Source: Eisenbergiella tayi
Lineage (GTDB): Bacteria; Bacillota; Clostridia; Lachnospirales; Lachnospiraceae
Assembly (NCBI RefSeq): GCF_001881565.1
Contig: NZ_MPDJ01000009.1
Location: forward strand, 185,521 to 249,520
Length of the DNA: 64,000 nucleotides
Direction of reading: 5' to 3'
The translations under genes were made by a program, and so were the position numbers. The notes under the pieces are model-generated. The model had not been told where the DNA came from. It ran no database searches and saw nothing but the letters and a program-made list of their open reading frames with translations. Positions 8,235 to 16,884 of the stretch are shown piece after piece (the stretch's first letter is position 1; every line of letters begins with the position of its first letter).

Positions 8235-9125
8235 TCAGCCCTTAACAGCCCCCAGCGTCAAACCCTTAATGAAATACCTTTGTACGAAGGGATACAGCAG
8301 GACAATAGGTCCTGTTACCACTACGGTCAAGGCCATTTTCATGGATTCAATGGGTACCGTATCCACCACAATACCTGCCTCGGACGCCAGCTGCCGCAGC
8401 ACCCTGGCATCGTTGAGAAGCTTATAAAGCTGGTATTGCAGGCTGTAAAGATGGTCATTATTGATAAACAGCATGGAATTGTACCAGTCATTCCAGTAGG
8501 TCAGCGCAGTAAACAGCCCGATAGTGGCTATAACCGGCTTGGACAGCGGCCAGATGAGCCTTAGGAAAATCGAAAAGTCACCGGCGCCGTCAATTTTAGC
8601 GGACTCTGTCATTTCAAAGGGGATTCCCGCCATAAAGCCCTTAACCAGAAGAATATTCCATACAGAAACAATTCCCGGCAGTATCATGGCCCAGATGCTG
8701 TCCTTCAGGTGAAGGTATTTTACGCACATGATGTACCAGGGCATGAGGCCGCCGCTGAACAGAGTCGTAAAAAAGTAAAAGAAGGACAGCTTGTTTCTCC
8801 ATTCGAAATCCTTTCTCTGCAGCACATATCCTGCCATAGTATTCAGGAACACGCTGAGCACAGTACCCGCTGTGGTCACAAAAATGGTCACTCCGTATGC
8901 CCGGATAATCGCCATAGGACTTCGGAAAATAGTTGCATAGCTTTCTATGGACCATTCTTTGGGAAGAATACTGTATCCGTTCCGTATGATATAGCTCTCC
9001 GCAGTGAAGGAAGAACCTATGACAATCAGAAAGGGAATCAGGCAGACCGCGGCAAAAAGGAAAATGAGGGGATAACCCACTGCCTTAAATACCAGTACAT
9101 CTCTGGAAATTATTTTTTTGCGCAT
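8235..9125 (-). CDS. ABC sugar permease, LplC/YtcP type, system 1
   Basis: An inner-membrane permease of 296 residues with six predicted helices and the ATPase-docking EAA loop seen as ESAKIDGAGDFSIFLRLIWPLSKP. The C-terminus ends in LGAVKG as in LplC/YtcP proteins. The frame is open from 9164, but the ATG at 9125 (MRKKIISRD) has the GAAAGGTGG ribosome site and starts 16 bases after the LplB stop. It pairs with the LplB-type permease upstream to form the channel. Confidence 0.92.
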   Translation of the reverse strand: MRKKIISRDVLVFKAVGYPLIFLFAAVCLIPFLIVIGSSFTAESYIIRNGYSILPKEWSIESYATIFRSPMAIIRAYGVTIFVTTAGTVLSVFLNTMAGYVLQRKDFEWRNKLSFFYFFTTLFSGGLMPWYIMCVKYLHLKDSIWAMILPGIVSVWNILLVKGFMAGIPFEMTESAKIDGAGDFSIFLRLIWPLSKPVIATIGLFTALTYWNDWYNSMLFINNDHLYSLQYQLYKLLNDARVLRQLASEAGIVVDTVPIESMKMALTVVVTGPIVLLYPFVQRYFIKGLTLGAVKG

Positions 9126-9141
9126 CGTTTTTCCACCTTTC

Positions 9142-10077
9142 TCAGAACAGCGAATAATTTTCATCTTTTTTCTTTACCACCCAATTAGCTATCAATATGG
9201 TGATAAAGCACAGGACTGACTGGTAAAAACCTATCGCCACGGTCTGTCCCACATCCGTCGCCGCTATGGTCATACGGAATACATAAGTATCTATAACATC
9301 CGTTTTATCAAAAAGAGCTCCGTTCTGCCCTACCAGCTGATAGAACAAATCCAGGTTTCCCCGGAAAATCTTTCCCAGCGCCAGCAGCGTCAGGGTGATA
9401 ACCGTAGGGGTGATACTGGGAATGGTTATGTACCGGATTCTCTGAAAAATATTGGCCCCGTCAATGGCCGCCGCCTCATGCTGGGAGGCATCCACACCCA
9501 GTATGGCCGCCAGATATACCACTACGCCGTAGCCCACGCCCTTCCAGGCGGAGAAGGCCACGATAATCAGAGGCCACCAGCCGGATTCTCCGTAAAAATT
9601 CACCGGATTGATTCCCATAGATTTCAGTACGCCGTTCAGAGTACCTGTTTCATAGGAAAGCAGGCTGTACGCGATGGAACCGACGATTACCCAGGAAATA
9701 AAGTACGGAAGAAAAATGATGGACTGTGTCAGCTTTTTCATCCATTTTCCCGCCATTTCACTGAGAATAACGGCAAAGGCAATTTCCAGCACCGTATTAA
9801 TCAGTATAAATGCAAGATTGTATAGGGCCGTATTTCTTGTTACCAGCAAAGCCTTTCCGGATTCAAAAAAGAACCGGAAATTATCAAGGCCTACCCATGG
9901 GCTTCCAAATATCCCATCCGCATAATTAAACCGCTTAAATGCCATAACCAGTCCCCCAATGGGCAGATAGGAAAAAATAAGCACAAGGGCTGCGGAGGGA
10001 AGCAACATAAGAAGCAGTGTTTTATATCGGACAAGCTTTTGTAAAAATCCCTGCTTTTTATCTGTTTTCGCTTTCAC
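9142..10077 (-). CDS. ABC sugar permease, LplB/YteP type, system 1
   Basis: This 311-residue membrane protein has a first helix at about 19-40, the family segment FKRFNYADGIFGSPWVGLDNFRFF and an EAA loop with AAAIDGANIFQRIRYITIP. The start is GTG at 10077, nine bases after AGGAGG; an ATG two codons earlier is out of frame and hits a stop. It is the first gene of the transporter transcript and has an extended -10 promoter 62 bases upstream. Confidence 0.92.
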   Translation of the reverse strand: MKAKTDKKQGFLQKLVRYKTLLLMLLPSAALVLIFSYLPIGGLVMAFKRFNYADGIFGSPWVGLDNFRFFFESGKALLVTRNTALYNLAFILINTVLEIAFAVILSEMAGKWMKKLTQSIIFLPYFISWVIVGSIAYSLLSYETGTLNGVLKSMGINPVNFYGESGWWPLIIVAFSAWKGVGYGVVVYLAAILGVDASQHEAAAIDGANIFQRIRYITIPSITPTVITLTLLALGKIFRGNLDLFYQLVGQNGALFDKTDVIDTYVFRMTIAATDVGQTVAIGFYQSVLCFITILIANWVVKKKDENYSLF

Positions 10078-10404
10078 TTCATTCCTCCTCTTTGGATACT
10101 TTGTCTTTTTTGAATACCGGTATCTTCTTCATATATTTATTGTAGCAACCGCTTTACGGAAAGCATATCCGAATGTATTCATATCAAACAGGAAAATATG
10201 AAGGTGTCGTATATTTTTAAGCACTTTGACACACTGTTTCAAAGGGAGGAGGCATTTTGAAGATAACATCCCATTATAAAAGGGTATACTTTTCCATAAA
10301 AAATGCCCTTCCCCGGTATTATTCCCTTGCCGGGAAATGGAGTATTCCCATTCCTCAGCAAAGTCTGCAATACCGGCAGAAGGACATTTTAGTCTGCCTT
10401 TTTC
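10078..10404 (-). other. 327-base intergenic region between the YesM kinase and LplB (terminator-like hairpin plus promoter)
   Basis: No coding frame is convincing here. On the minus strand, just after the kinase stop, an 8-base stem GCC-type pair (CCGGTATT 10313-10320 with AATACCGG 10369-10376) encloses about 48 bases and is followed by GGGCATTTTTT, a plausible but imperfect terminator. The rest is AT-rich and carries the transporter promoter near 10140. This would let the sensor pair and the transporter be expressed at different levels. Confidence 0.45.
10139..10147 (-). promoter_or_regulatory. Extended -10 promoter of ABC system 1
   Basis: On the minus strand TGC followed by TACAAT (10147-10139) forms an extended -10, with no good -35, as expected for an activator-dependent promoter. 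The stretch GCGGTTGCTACAAT matches GCGATTGCTACAAT upstream of the GH29 gene (14687 region) at 13 of 14 bases. The two may share a regulator, plausibly the YesN protein encoded between them. Confidence 0.5.
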
Positions 10405-12225
10405 TTATTCTTCCCGTTGCGCTGCCGTTCCCGGCCGCCCGGATTTATCCGTTTTGGGAAAACGGACCGTCACACAGGTTCCTTCACCTTCCCGGCTCTC
10501 ATAGGAAAGTCCATAGGCTTCCCCGAACATCAGCTGCAGCCTTGCATGGACATTTTTTACACCGTAGCTGCTGCCGGAGCTGGCGATTTTCCCGTCCATC
10601 ACATGGGACAGGGTATTGGCATCCATTCCGATTCCGTCATCGATCACTTTGATACAGGCTATTCCGCTCTCTTCATAGCCCCATATCCGTATGGTTCCCC
10701 TTTTTTCCGGCTTCTCCCAGATTCCATGCTGAATCGCATTTTCCACCAGCGGCTGCAGAATGATTTTGGGTACGATACTGGGAAGCAGCTCCCTGTCCAC
10801 CTCTTCCACAAAGGTGAGCTTTCCCGGAAAACGGATATCCTGTATTTTAATATAATATCCCACATGCTGCAGCTCCTCGGAAAGAGTCAGGGTATCCTGG
10901 CCTTTATTCAGAATCAGCCTGTAATACTTGGAAAGGGAAATCACCGCCGTATGGATATCCTCCATACGTCCTCCAAAAGCCAGCCAATTCACCATTTCCA
11001 GCGTATTATAGAGGAAATGAGGATTGATCTGGGACTGAAGCGCCTTCAGCTCCGCACTTTTCAGATGAATGCCCATACGGTATTTTTCATCCAAAAGCTG
11101 GTTGGTATGCGCCATCATATCGTTATAGTTATCATATAACACCCCTATTTCATCCCTGGTATCATTGGGCAGATAAACCTTGGTATCCCCGGCTTTCACC
11201 TGATTAAAGCTGTCATTGAGTCTGGATATACGGCGGACGATCCAGGAGATAATAAAGGTACCTCCTGCAATAGTAAGCAGGCCGAACAGGAGCATCAGCC
11301 CCGCCACCATATACTGCAGCCTTGCGATTCCTTTTATCATATCCGTTTTGGGGATGACGGTTATCATTTCCCAGTCTGTATTGCGTATTTTATTGCGCAT
11401 ACAGTATATCACCCGCTGATCCAGCTTTGTTTCCTCCAGTTCGCTTTCCGCCGCATACCTGGAATACCGGAATTCCTCCGGCAATTCTCCGGACAGTCCC
11501 AATGCCTCCAGCGTGGAGCTGTCGGAAACCGCAATGATAATATTCTCCCTGTTTACCAGATAGGTAGCCGCATTTTCCGTAGGTGTGGCATTCTTAAGGA
11601 TCTCCACAAGCTCCTCAATCCCGATGTCCATCCGTAAAACGGAATTTCTCCTGCGGTAATTATCCTCCTCCGGAATATCCCTCACAAGGGCAACATATCC
11701 CTCCTGATGCCCTTCCTCAAGATAAATACCCGGTGCAAAATAAACCTTCTGTGTTCCTTTTTTCTGATACCACAGGGCATTATCCGCCGACGATAACGGC
11801 AGGATATGCTCCCCGTCCATCATCAGCCCATACCTGTCCGTAATAAAAAGCCGGATCCTTATACTTTGTGTACTGCTTTCTACGCTTTGCAGGTAGCCGC
11901 GTATGAATTCCTTCCGGACAAGCTGTTCATGGGAATCCGGCAGAGATGCCTTTTCTTCCCTGATTTTTTCCTTCAGGCTGCTGTTGGTGACAACTACATC
12001 GGTTCTCTGTATCAGCTCCAGGATCTTATATTCCAGATAGGATTTTGACTGCTCATACCCTTGCGTGGCGGAGAACTGGATCTTCTCCAGCATACTTTGG
12101 GAAACCTCCGTATAAATAATAATACTGATCAGCAAAAGGGGCAGAAGGAACAGCACGCTATAAAACAGCAGCAGCTTTTTCTTCAGGCTGAGATTTTTAA
12201 ATTTTTGCTTCAGGTCTGTTTTCAT
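10405..12225 (-). CDS. YesM-type sensor histidine kinase, system 1
   Basis: The 606-residue kinase has an N-terminal helix (about 17-40), a large extracytoplasmic Cache-like sensor, a second helix near 305-328, HAMP, the His_kinase motif SQINPHFLYNTLEMV, and an ATPase domain with PLVENAIQHG, DDGIGM and YGVKNVHARL. It phosphorylates the YesN-type regulator whose gene overlaps its start by 29 bases. In this family the pair normally controls a neighbouring sugar transporter, here the LplBC/binding-protein set downstream. Confidence 0.94.
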   Translation of the reverse strand: MKTDLKQKFKNLSLKKKLLLFYSVLFLLPLLLISIIIYTEVSQSMLEKIQFSATQGYEQSKSYLEYKILELIQRTDVVVTNSSLKEKIREEKASLPDSHEQLVRKEFIRGYLQSVESSTQSIRIRLFITDRYGLMMDGEHILPLSSADNALWYQKKGTQKVYFAPGIYLEEGHQEGYVALVRDIPEEDNYRRRNSVLRMDIGIEELVEILKNATPTENAATYLVNRENIIIAVSDSSTLEALGLSGELPEEFRYSRYAAESELEETKLDQRVIYCMRNKIRNTDWEMITVIPKTDMIKGIARLQYMVAGLMLLFGLLTIAGGTFIISWIVRRISRLNDSFNQVKAGDTKVYLPNDTRDEIGVLYDNYNDMMAHTNQLLDEKYRMGIHLKSAELKALQSQINPHFLYNTLEMVNWLAFGGRMEDIHTAVISLSKYYRLILNKGQDTLTLSEELQHVGYYIKIQDIRFPGKLTFVEEVDRELLPSIVPKIILQPLVENAIQHGIWEKPEKRGTIRIWGYEESGIACIKVIDDGIGMDANTLSHVMDGKIASSGSSYGVKNVHARLQLMFGEAYGLSYESREGEGTCVTVRFPKTDKSGRPGTAAQREE

Positions 12226-13021
12226 TGCACTCCCTCAGATAATCGGCAGGCGTCACCTGTTCATACTTTTTATATATTTTTATAAAATAGCTGCTGTCGG
12301 CAAATCCGGCTTTGGCGGCTACATTTTTGATTTTCACAAAGGGATTGCGGCGCATGTATTCCTTGGCCCATTTCAGCCTGGTCCTAATAATACACTGGTT
12401 GATCGTCTCATTCTTCTCTTTCTTAAAAAGCCAGCACATATACTGCTTTGTCAGTTCAAACGCGTCCGCCAGCTGGGTGAGGGAGAGATTGATATCGGCA
12501 AAGTTTTCCTGGATATAATGCTCGATCTTGTCCGCCATGTGCATGGAGGACTGCCAGGATACCGGCACCAGATCCTCTTCGGGGATTTCCTCCAGCACTC
12601 CTTTGAAGTGTGTCCGGTATTCTTCCTCTATTGCCAGCCTTCTTTTCTCTTCCTCAAGCTGCAGGATGGATTTCTTCAGTGCGTCCACAATTTCCGAAGG
12701 CTCCACCGGCTTTTCGATATAATTTACCGCAGCTAATTGGATGGCGGATTTCAGGTACTCCTTATCACAATATCCGCTTACAAAAATAAAACGGCACTGC
12801 TTCCAGGACTTCCTGATTTCAAACGCCATGGTGATTCCATCCATTCTGGGCATCCGTACATCCGCAAGAATGATATCCGGCAAAAGCTCCAGAGCCTTTT
12901 TCAGCCCCTCCTCTCCATCCTCAGCCATATAAACTTCGGTAATCCCCAGATTTTCCCACGGGATACTCATACGGATCCCTTCTCTTGTCAGTTCCTCGTC
13001 ATCTACTATTAATACCTTCAC
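12197..13021 (-). CDS. YesN-type response regulator (receiver + AraC HTH), system 1
   Basis: A 274-residue protein with a receiver domain (DDEE at 7-10, phospho-acceptor Asp 54 in ILADVRMPRMDGI, conserved Lys in YIEKPV) and a C-terminal AraC double HTH (LTQLADAFELTKQYMCWLFK and VAAKAGFADSSYFIKIYKKY). The start is GTG at 13021 after GGGAGG. It is translationally coupled to the YesM kinase. Likely targets are the transporter promoter near 10140 and perhaps the GH29 promoter at 14690, which look alike. Confidence 0.93.
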   Translation of the reverse strand: MKVLIVDDEELTREGIRMSIPWENLGITEVYMAEDGEEGLKKALELLPDIILADVRMPRMDGITMAFEIRKSWKQCRFIFVSGYCDKEYLKSAIQLAAVNYIEKPVEPSEIVDALKKSILQLEEEKRRLAIEEEYRTHFKGVLEEIPEEDLVPVSWQSSMHMADKIEHYIQENFADINLSLTQLADAFELTKQYMCWLFKKEKNETINQCIIRTRLKWAKEYMRRNPFVKIKNVAAKAGFADSSYFIKIYKKYEQVTPADYLRECNENRPEAKI

Positions 13022-13220
13022 AAAAAAACCTCCCCGTGCATTATTCGCTCCACCAATTGCACAATTCTTTGGTGAAAATTCTTTTTCCTATATACATCTT
13101 AACAAATAGCCTTTTTGATAAGTATAGCATTTTCTTCATATGCTGTGGTAATTTATTAAGATGGCAGAAAAATATGCTTAAAAGAAGGTTTTTCCGGACA
13201 TAAGAGATTTATACGTCCCA

Positions 13221-14654
13221 CTATCCGTTAATTTTAAGGACATATGCCGATTTGCAAGGTCTCCTGTCAGGCGCTGTTACGTGCAGGCCTTCCGCATCTC
13301 TTGTAAAGGCTAAGCTGCCGGGACAGCCCGGCATGGTTACTGCTTCCACAGGCCTTTCGTAAACACCGCTATTTCCCAGTGCACGGATATGGAACGTTCC
13401 GTCTTCCGGCCAGCCCATGGCAATCACATACAGCGCGTCATTTTTCACAGTGAAACGGAATTCTCCCTCCGACGGATCCGAACCGCTTCTGTCAATTGCC
13501 CTTCCCAGATCCACCTGCTGTCCCAGCTTCCCTGCGTCATAATTCCCTTCGCCGGCCGCAGTCCGGCCTTCTGCCGCGATGGTAAAAGGAGTGGTTCCAT
13601 AAATTGCCTCCCCGTTAAGCGCCAGCCATTCTCCTACTTCATTAAGTATCCTTACCGCATCCGGGTGGAAAGAGCCGTCCGCATAGGGTCCCACATTCAG
13701 CAGCAGATTTCCGTTTTTGGATACGATATCGCACAGCTGACGGATGATACGTCCCGAGGAACGGTATTTGGGGTTCTCCACCATACTCCATGTCGTGGGA
13801 TGATCCTCCAGACGATCATCCACCTGCCAGGGGAAGGGCTGGGGCTCGGTAAATCTTCCGCATTCAATATCGAACACCCCTGTTCCTTCCGGGTAATCCT
13901 CCCTTTTATAGGTGATAACCCCATCTTTTTTCCCCTTGGTATTATAGAAATAATCCGGTATGGAGAAACGGATATCTTCATCAATTATGACTGCACGGCT
14001 GTCAAAATAAACCACATCCGGATCATACTTATCAATGACCTCATACACCTTTTCCTTCCAGTTTTCGCAGAATTTCCTGTCCGGACCGCAGTGCGGATTG
14101 GCCCGATTCGCTTCCAGCGGCACAATCGGCCCGTAATATTTCTCATTGCCCGGCAGATACACATCCGCTTCCACATCCGAGGACATAAACCAGCCCCACA
14201 GCCACTGATGGTGGAAGGTAGCCAATGTGCGCAGGCCTTCTTTACGGAAGGCCTCAAAGCATTCTCCCAATACATCCCTTCCGGGGCCGAAATTCACACT
14301 GTTTACCGGATTCACCCGGCTGTCCCACATAGAGAAATTATCCGCGTGCTCTGAAACAGGCCCCGCATATTTTGCGCCGCTTCTTACGGCAAGTGCCGCC
14401 CATTCTCCGGGATCAAATTTCTCCCCCTTCATCATGGGATAAAAATCCTTATAGCCGAAATCGTGCACGCTTCCGAATGTTTCCTCATGGTGTCTGTAAC
14501 AGGGATTTCCCTTTTCATACATACGCCGTGAATACCATTCATCCTGATAAGCCGGTACACTATAGGGGCCCCAATGAAAAAACAGGCCGAATTTAGCATC
14601 CCTGAACCATTCCGGCACTTCTTTTTTTACGGAATTCCAGTCTACTTTGCTCAT
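13221..14654 (-). CDS. Alpha-L-fucosidase, GH29
   Basis: The cytoplasmic 477-residue enzyme has the GH29 start DAKFGLFFHWGPYSVP (19-34), the barrel segments GPVSEHADNFSMWDS and FHHQWLWGWF, and the predicted nucleophile Asp 218 in DVVYFDSR. It releases terminal alpha-L-fucose (or a related 6-deoxy sugar). The frame is open from 14696, but the ATG at 14654 has AGGAGG eight bases upstream and matches the start of its paralogue at 52714-54144. The two are collinear with the same residue numbering for more than 200 residues. It has its own extended -10 promoter. Length is typical for bacterial GH29 without extra modules. Confidence 0.94.
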   Translation of the reverse strand: MSKVDWNSVKKEVPEWFRDAKFGLFFHWGPYSVPAYQDEWYSRRMYEKGNPCYRHHEETFGSVHDFGYKDFYPMMKGEKFDPGEWAALAVRSGAKYAGPVSEHADNFSMWDSRVNPVNSVNFGPGRDVLGECFEAFRKEGLRTLATFHHQWLWGWFMSSDVEADVYLPGNEKYYGPIVPLEANRANPHCGPDRKFCENWKEKVYEVIDKYDPDVVYFDSRAVIIDEDIRFSIPDYFYNTKGKKDGVITYKREDYPEGTGVFDIECGRFTEPQPFPWQVDDRLEDHPTTWSMVENPKYRSSGRIIRQLCDIVSKNGNLLLNVGPYADGSFHPDAVRILNEVGEWLALNGEAIYGTTPFTIAAEGRTAAGEGNYDAGKLGQQVDLGRAIDRSGSDPSEGEFRFTVKNDALYVIAMGWPEDGTFHIRALGNSGVYERPVEAVTMPGCPGSLAFTRDAEGLHVTAPDRRPCKSAYVLKING

Positions 14655-14686
14655 AGCGATTGCCTCCTGATTGTTGTTATAAGGAA

Positions 14687-14695
14687 ATTGTAGCA
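14687..14695 (-). promoter_or_regulatory. Extended -10 promoter of the GH29 gene
   Basis: On the minus strand TGC then TACAAT (14695-14687) lies 33 bases before the start codon, giving a short leader. The surrounding GCGATTGCTACAAT nearly equals the motif before ABC system 1. No convincing -35 is present, which suggests an activator. Confidence 0.5.
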
Positions 14696-14810
14696 ATCGC
14701 CGGGGAGAAATGAAATCGGATTATATTACTAATGCATAGCAATATAGTAAACTGACTGATATCTATGGCAGGAAAATTTCATAGAAAATACGGGGTAAGG
14801 AATAAGAATT

Positions 14811-15122
14811 TTACAACAGGCCGTATTCTTTGTAGAGCTTTTTCCTGTATTCCCTGTCTTTTGTCGCTCTCAATAAATCCTCTGTCCGGGAAGAGGTCAG
14901 CAGTTTTTCGGTTAATGCAGCGAATTGATTTTCTCCTCTTATCTTTCCTCTTTTTTCTCCTCTTCTCTCGCCTCGGAGTTCTCCCTGTTTTTCTCCGATT
15001 ACCCTGCCGCGTTCTTCCGCCATTTTTTCAATCTGTTCAAATGCAAGACACATATCAGATCTTTCCCCCTTTGTTTTATATTTCCAAAGACAATCATTCT
15101 TTTTTGCTGCTGTTTTGCACAC
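14811..15122 (-). pseudogene. Detached 3' fragment of an Rpn-family nuclease gene
   Basis: A 103-codon frame whose last 80 residues (from MCLAFEQIEKM to KLYKEYGLL) nearly repeat the C-terminus of the intact Rpn gene just upstream. The nuclease core is missing, and the first ~20 residues look like read-through of unrelated sequence. The only variable part is the charged RGE-rich linker, which differs by a few residues and one short indel. It is best read as the product of a partial tandem duplication, not a working gene, though a small charged protein could still be made. Confidence 0.75.
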
Positions 15123-15430
15123 TAATAGTTTTCACAGCAGGCTTCCTATCATCTTACGTAAAAAGTAGCATCACAATAGACCATATTCTTTGTAGAGCTT
15201 TTTCCTGTATTCTCTGTCTTTTGTCGCCTTCAATAAATCCTCTGTCCGGGAAGATGTCAGCAATTTTTCGGTTAAGGCTGCGAATTGATTTTCACCTTTT
15301 ACCATTCCTCTCCTTTCCCCTCTCTTTTCCCCTATTCTTTCGCCTCGGACCTCTCCCTGCTTTTCTCCGATTACCCTGCCGCGTTCCTCCGCCATTTTTT
15401 CAATCTGTTCAAATGCAAGACACATATCCA
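14811..15430. repeat. Direct repeat of the Rpn 3' end, two copies about 360 bases apart
   Basis: Copy 1 spans about 14811-15067 and copy 2 about 15171-15430. They are close to 90 percent identical by eye (for example 14825-14850 and 15185-15210 are the same) and both end at the stop codon. Similarity fades a little beyond the MCLAF codons. The layout indicates duplication followed by loss of one 5' half, or recombination between two Rpn genes. Confidence 0.85.
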
Positions 15431-16193
15431 CTACTCCTTCCTTCGTCTTCTGTTTCCGGCGCCACCATTTTCCGACCTTTAAAATCTCACAAAGGAAATC
15501 AAAGGTTTCTTCTGCCACCTGGCTGCATTCCTCTTTGTGCTCTTCTATATAACGCTTCATTCCCTCTCCGTCTCCCGCCAATGAAAGCAGGGAAAAAATC
15601 AAGCGCCAGTCTGTCCTGAAATTTTGAGGGTCCATCTCGGATGCCTGTATCAGGTTTATTTTATAATTTGCCAGAAAAGGCCGCATAGCCCTGAATTCAT
15701 CCGGAATGGCAAGCATATCCCAGAGTTCCTGCGGTCCTTCCCATTGTTCCAGTCCATAATAAACACATAGGGACAGCACCGGGGCAAGACTGTCATCCGG
15801 AAGTATTCCGGACAGAAACTGCGCGCTGTCTTTCAAATCCTTCTGTTCCCTGTGCTTTATTTCCAGTTGTTTTACCTGCTCTGCATAGTTCATGGCATCG
15901 TAGAGCATCTCTCTTACAGGCATGGCGTAATGGCTCTTCGCCTGCCCTTCCACACCGTAAACAGCATACTGCAGCTGCCCGGATGCTTTTCTGACCGCAT
16001 CCCGGTATCTTCTAATCGTCCGTTTCTTTCCTTGCCTGTCCGGAACCTGAAGCCGGTTTTCTTCCGCTGCAGGTTCCAGCATATAAGGTTCCAGGACCTG
16101 TTCTCCCTGAAACAGAGCTCCGTTAAACAGGTCACAAAAACAATCCGGATTCTCCAGAAAACGTCTGAATGCAGAATCCTTTTCCTGCGGCAT
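15171..16193 (-). CDS. Rpn family recombination-promoting nuclease / putative transposase
   Basis: The 340-residue protein belongs to the Rpn/YhgA-like PD-(D/E)XK group. The core lies at about residues 5-110, with YRDAV and the YAVYGVEGQAKSHYAMPVR strand-loop that carries the acidic and Gln catalytic residues. A helical middle follows, then a highly charged coiled C-terminus rich in RGE repeats. Family members cleave DNA and promote RecA-independent recombination in E. coli; Lachnospiraceae carry many divergent copies. The frame is open from 16229, but the ATG at 16193 has AGGAGG ten bases upstream. A 10-base hairpin sits just before that site. Its tail is duplicated downstream. Confidence 0.85.
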   Translation of the reverse strand: MPQEKDSAFRRFLENPDCFCDLFNGALFQGEQVLEPYMLEPAAEENRLQVPDRQGKKRTIRRYRDAVRKASGQLQYAVYGVEGQAKSHYAMPVREMLYDAMNYAEQVKQLEIKHREQKDLKDSAQFLSGILPDDSLAPVLSLCVYYGLEQWEGPQELWDMLAIPDEFRAMRPFLANYKINLIQASEMDPQNFRTDWRLIFSLLSLAGDGEGMKRYIEEHKEECSQVAEETFDFLCEILKVGKWWRRKQKTKEGVVDMCLAFEQIEKMAEERGRVIGEKQGEVRGERIGEKRGERRGMVKGENQFAALTEKLLTSSRTEDLLKATKDREYRKKLYKEYGLL

Positions 16194-16205
16194 AGCATGT
16201 ACCTC

Positions 16206-16231
16206 CTTTGAATTTATCGGGAAATTCAAAG
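16206..16231 (-). promoter_or_regulatory. Leader hairpin abutting the Rpn ribosome site
   Basis: Two perfect 10-base arms (CTTTGAATTT and AAATTCAAAG) with a 6-base loop end exactly where the AGGAGG of the Rpn gene begins. In the mRNA this stem would partly cover the ribosome site, a simple way to keep a nuclease at low level. Effect on translation is inferred. Confidence 0.45.
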
Positions 16232-16252
16232 GATATGTACTTTATACAGACC

Positions 16253-16281
16253 ATTATATATAAACAGCCTCCGAAAAGCAA
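16253..16281 (-). promoter_or_regulatory. Candidate promoter of the Rpn gene
   Basis: On the minus strand -10 TATAAT (16258-16253) and -35 TTGCTT (16281-16276) are 17 bases apart, about 60 bases before the start codon. The -10 is perfect and the -35 moderate. Confidence 0.5.
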
Positions 16282-16415
16282 TACTTTGAATTTCATTGAA
16301 TGGATTTTCGGCCGAACTGGCCTGAATCATAGAATGTAACGGGAATGTTACATAAAAAGATGTAAAATTGGTATATCATATTTTTCGGGATTGTGCAAGG
16401 GGTTGTGGAAAAAAC

Positions 16416-16759
16416 GACAAATACATCCATCACCGGGGGCCTCCCTCCGCGTCTTTTCCTTCCTCTGTGGGGCGGCTGTGGGTGTGTTTTCGGAGCCAGC
16501 CTCAAAAATGGGGTGTTTCTAAATGTTCCGTTCTGTCGGGAGGCTGCCAACGCGGCAAAACTCCTCGCCAGAAGTTTTTAGCGAAGGGCTTTAAGCAGTC
16601 GGGCTCGTCAGACAAGCCGCTAAGGGCGGCAGCCTCCCGGCAGAACGGAGCATTAAGAAACATCACCATTTTTTCCCATGGCTCCGAAAACACACCCACA
16701 GCCGCCCGCAGAGGAAGGAAAAGCGCGGAGGGAGGCCCCCGGTGATGGATGTATTTGTC
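16416..16759. repeat. 344-base imperfect palindromic element
   Basis: The outer 36 bases on each side are perfect inverted repeats (starting GACAAATACATCCATCACCG). Beyond them the arms stay roughly 85-90 percent complementary for about 135 bases each, with an asymmetric centre of about 70 bases (16551-16620). No protein-coding frame in it is credible and no clear target-site duplication flanks it. It could be a MITE-like element, a relic of inverted duplication, or the template for a very long structured RNA. It fills most of the 655-base gap between the Rpn gene and the GH42 gene; the rest of that gap holds the Rpn promoter and a terminator. Confidence 0.85.
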
Positions 16760-16797
16760 TATACGTAGTTGGCTGTATGAAAAATAGGGAAGGGGAA

Positions 16798-16838
16798 AAG
16801 GAACCCGGCAGGGAGGGAGAATGGGGGACGGGTTCCTT
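16798..16838 (-). terminator. Terminator at the end of the long glycosidase operon
   Basis: A perfect 10-base stem (AAGGAACCCG with CGGGTTCCTT) with a 21-base loop lies about 50 bases beyond the GH42 stop codon. On the minus strand it is followed by TTCCCC, so the U-tract is short. It is the only terminator-like hairpin at the end of the eight-gene operon. Confidence 0.6.
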
Positions 16839-16884
16839 ATTTTGAATATAAAGATAACTTGAAGGGGGCGGATTTGGGATTGGT

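Noticed and set aside
10297..10376. A definite terminator after the YesM kinase of system 1
   Set aside because: The 8-base stem encloses about 48 bases and competes with another TTCCCGG pairing, so it is reported only as part of the intergenic region.
13197..13218. Terminator after the first GH29 gene
   Set aside because: The stem (GGACATAA with TTATACGTCC) has a two-base bulge and no clean T-run on the minus strand; too weak to list.
14765..15619. A 284-codon plus-strand frame with an internal repeat
   Set aside because: It is antisense to the duplicated Rpn tails; its repeat merely mirrors that duplication and no start signal is present.
16416..16759. Palindrome as an insertion sequence or CRISPR-like array
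   Set aside because: There is no transposase frame inside and no short direct repeats with spacers; the outer flanks (AAC and TAT) do not form a target duplication. It was kept as an unclassified palindromic element.
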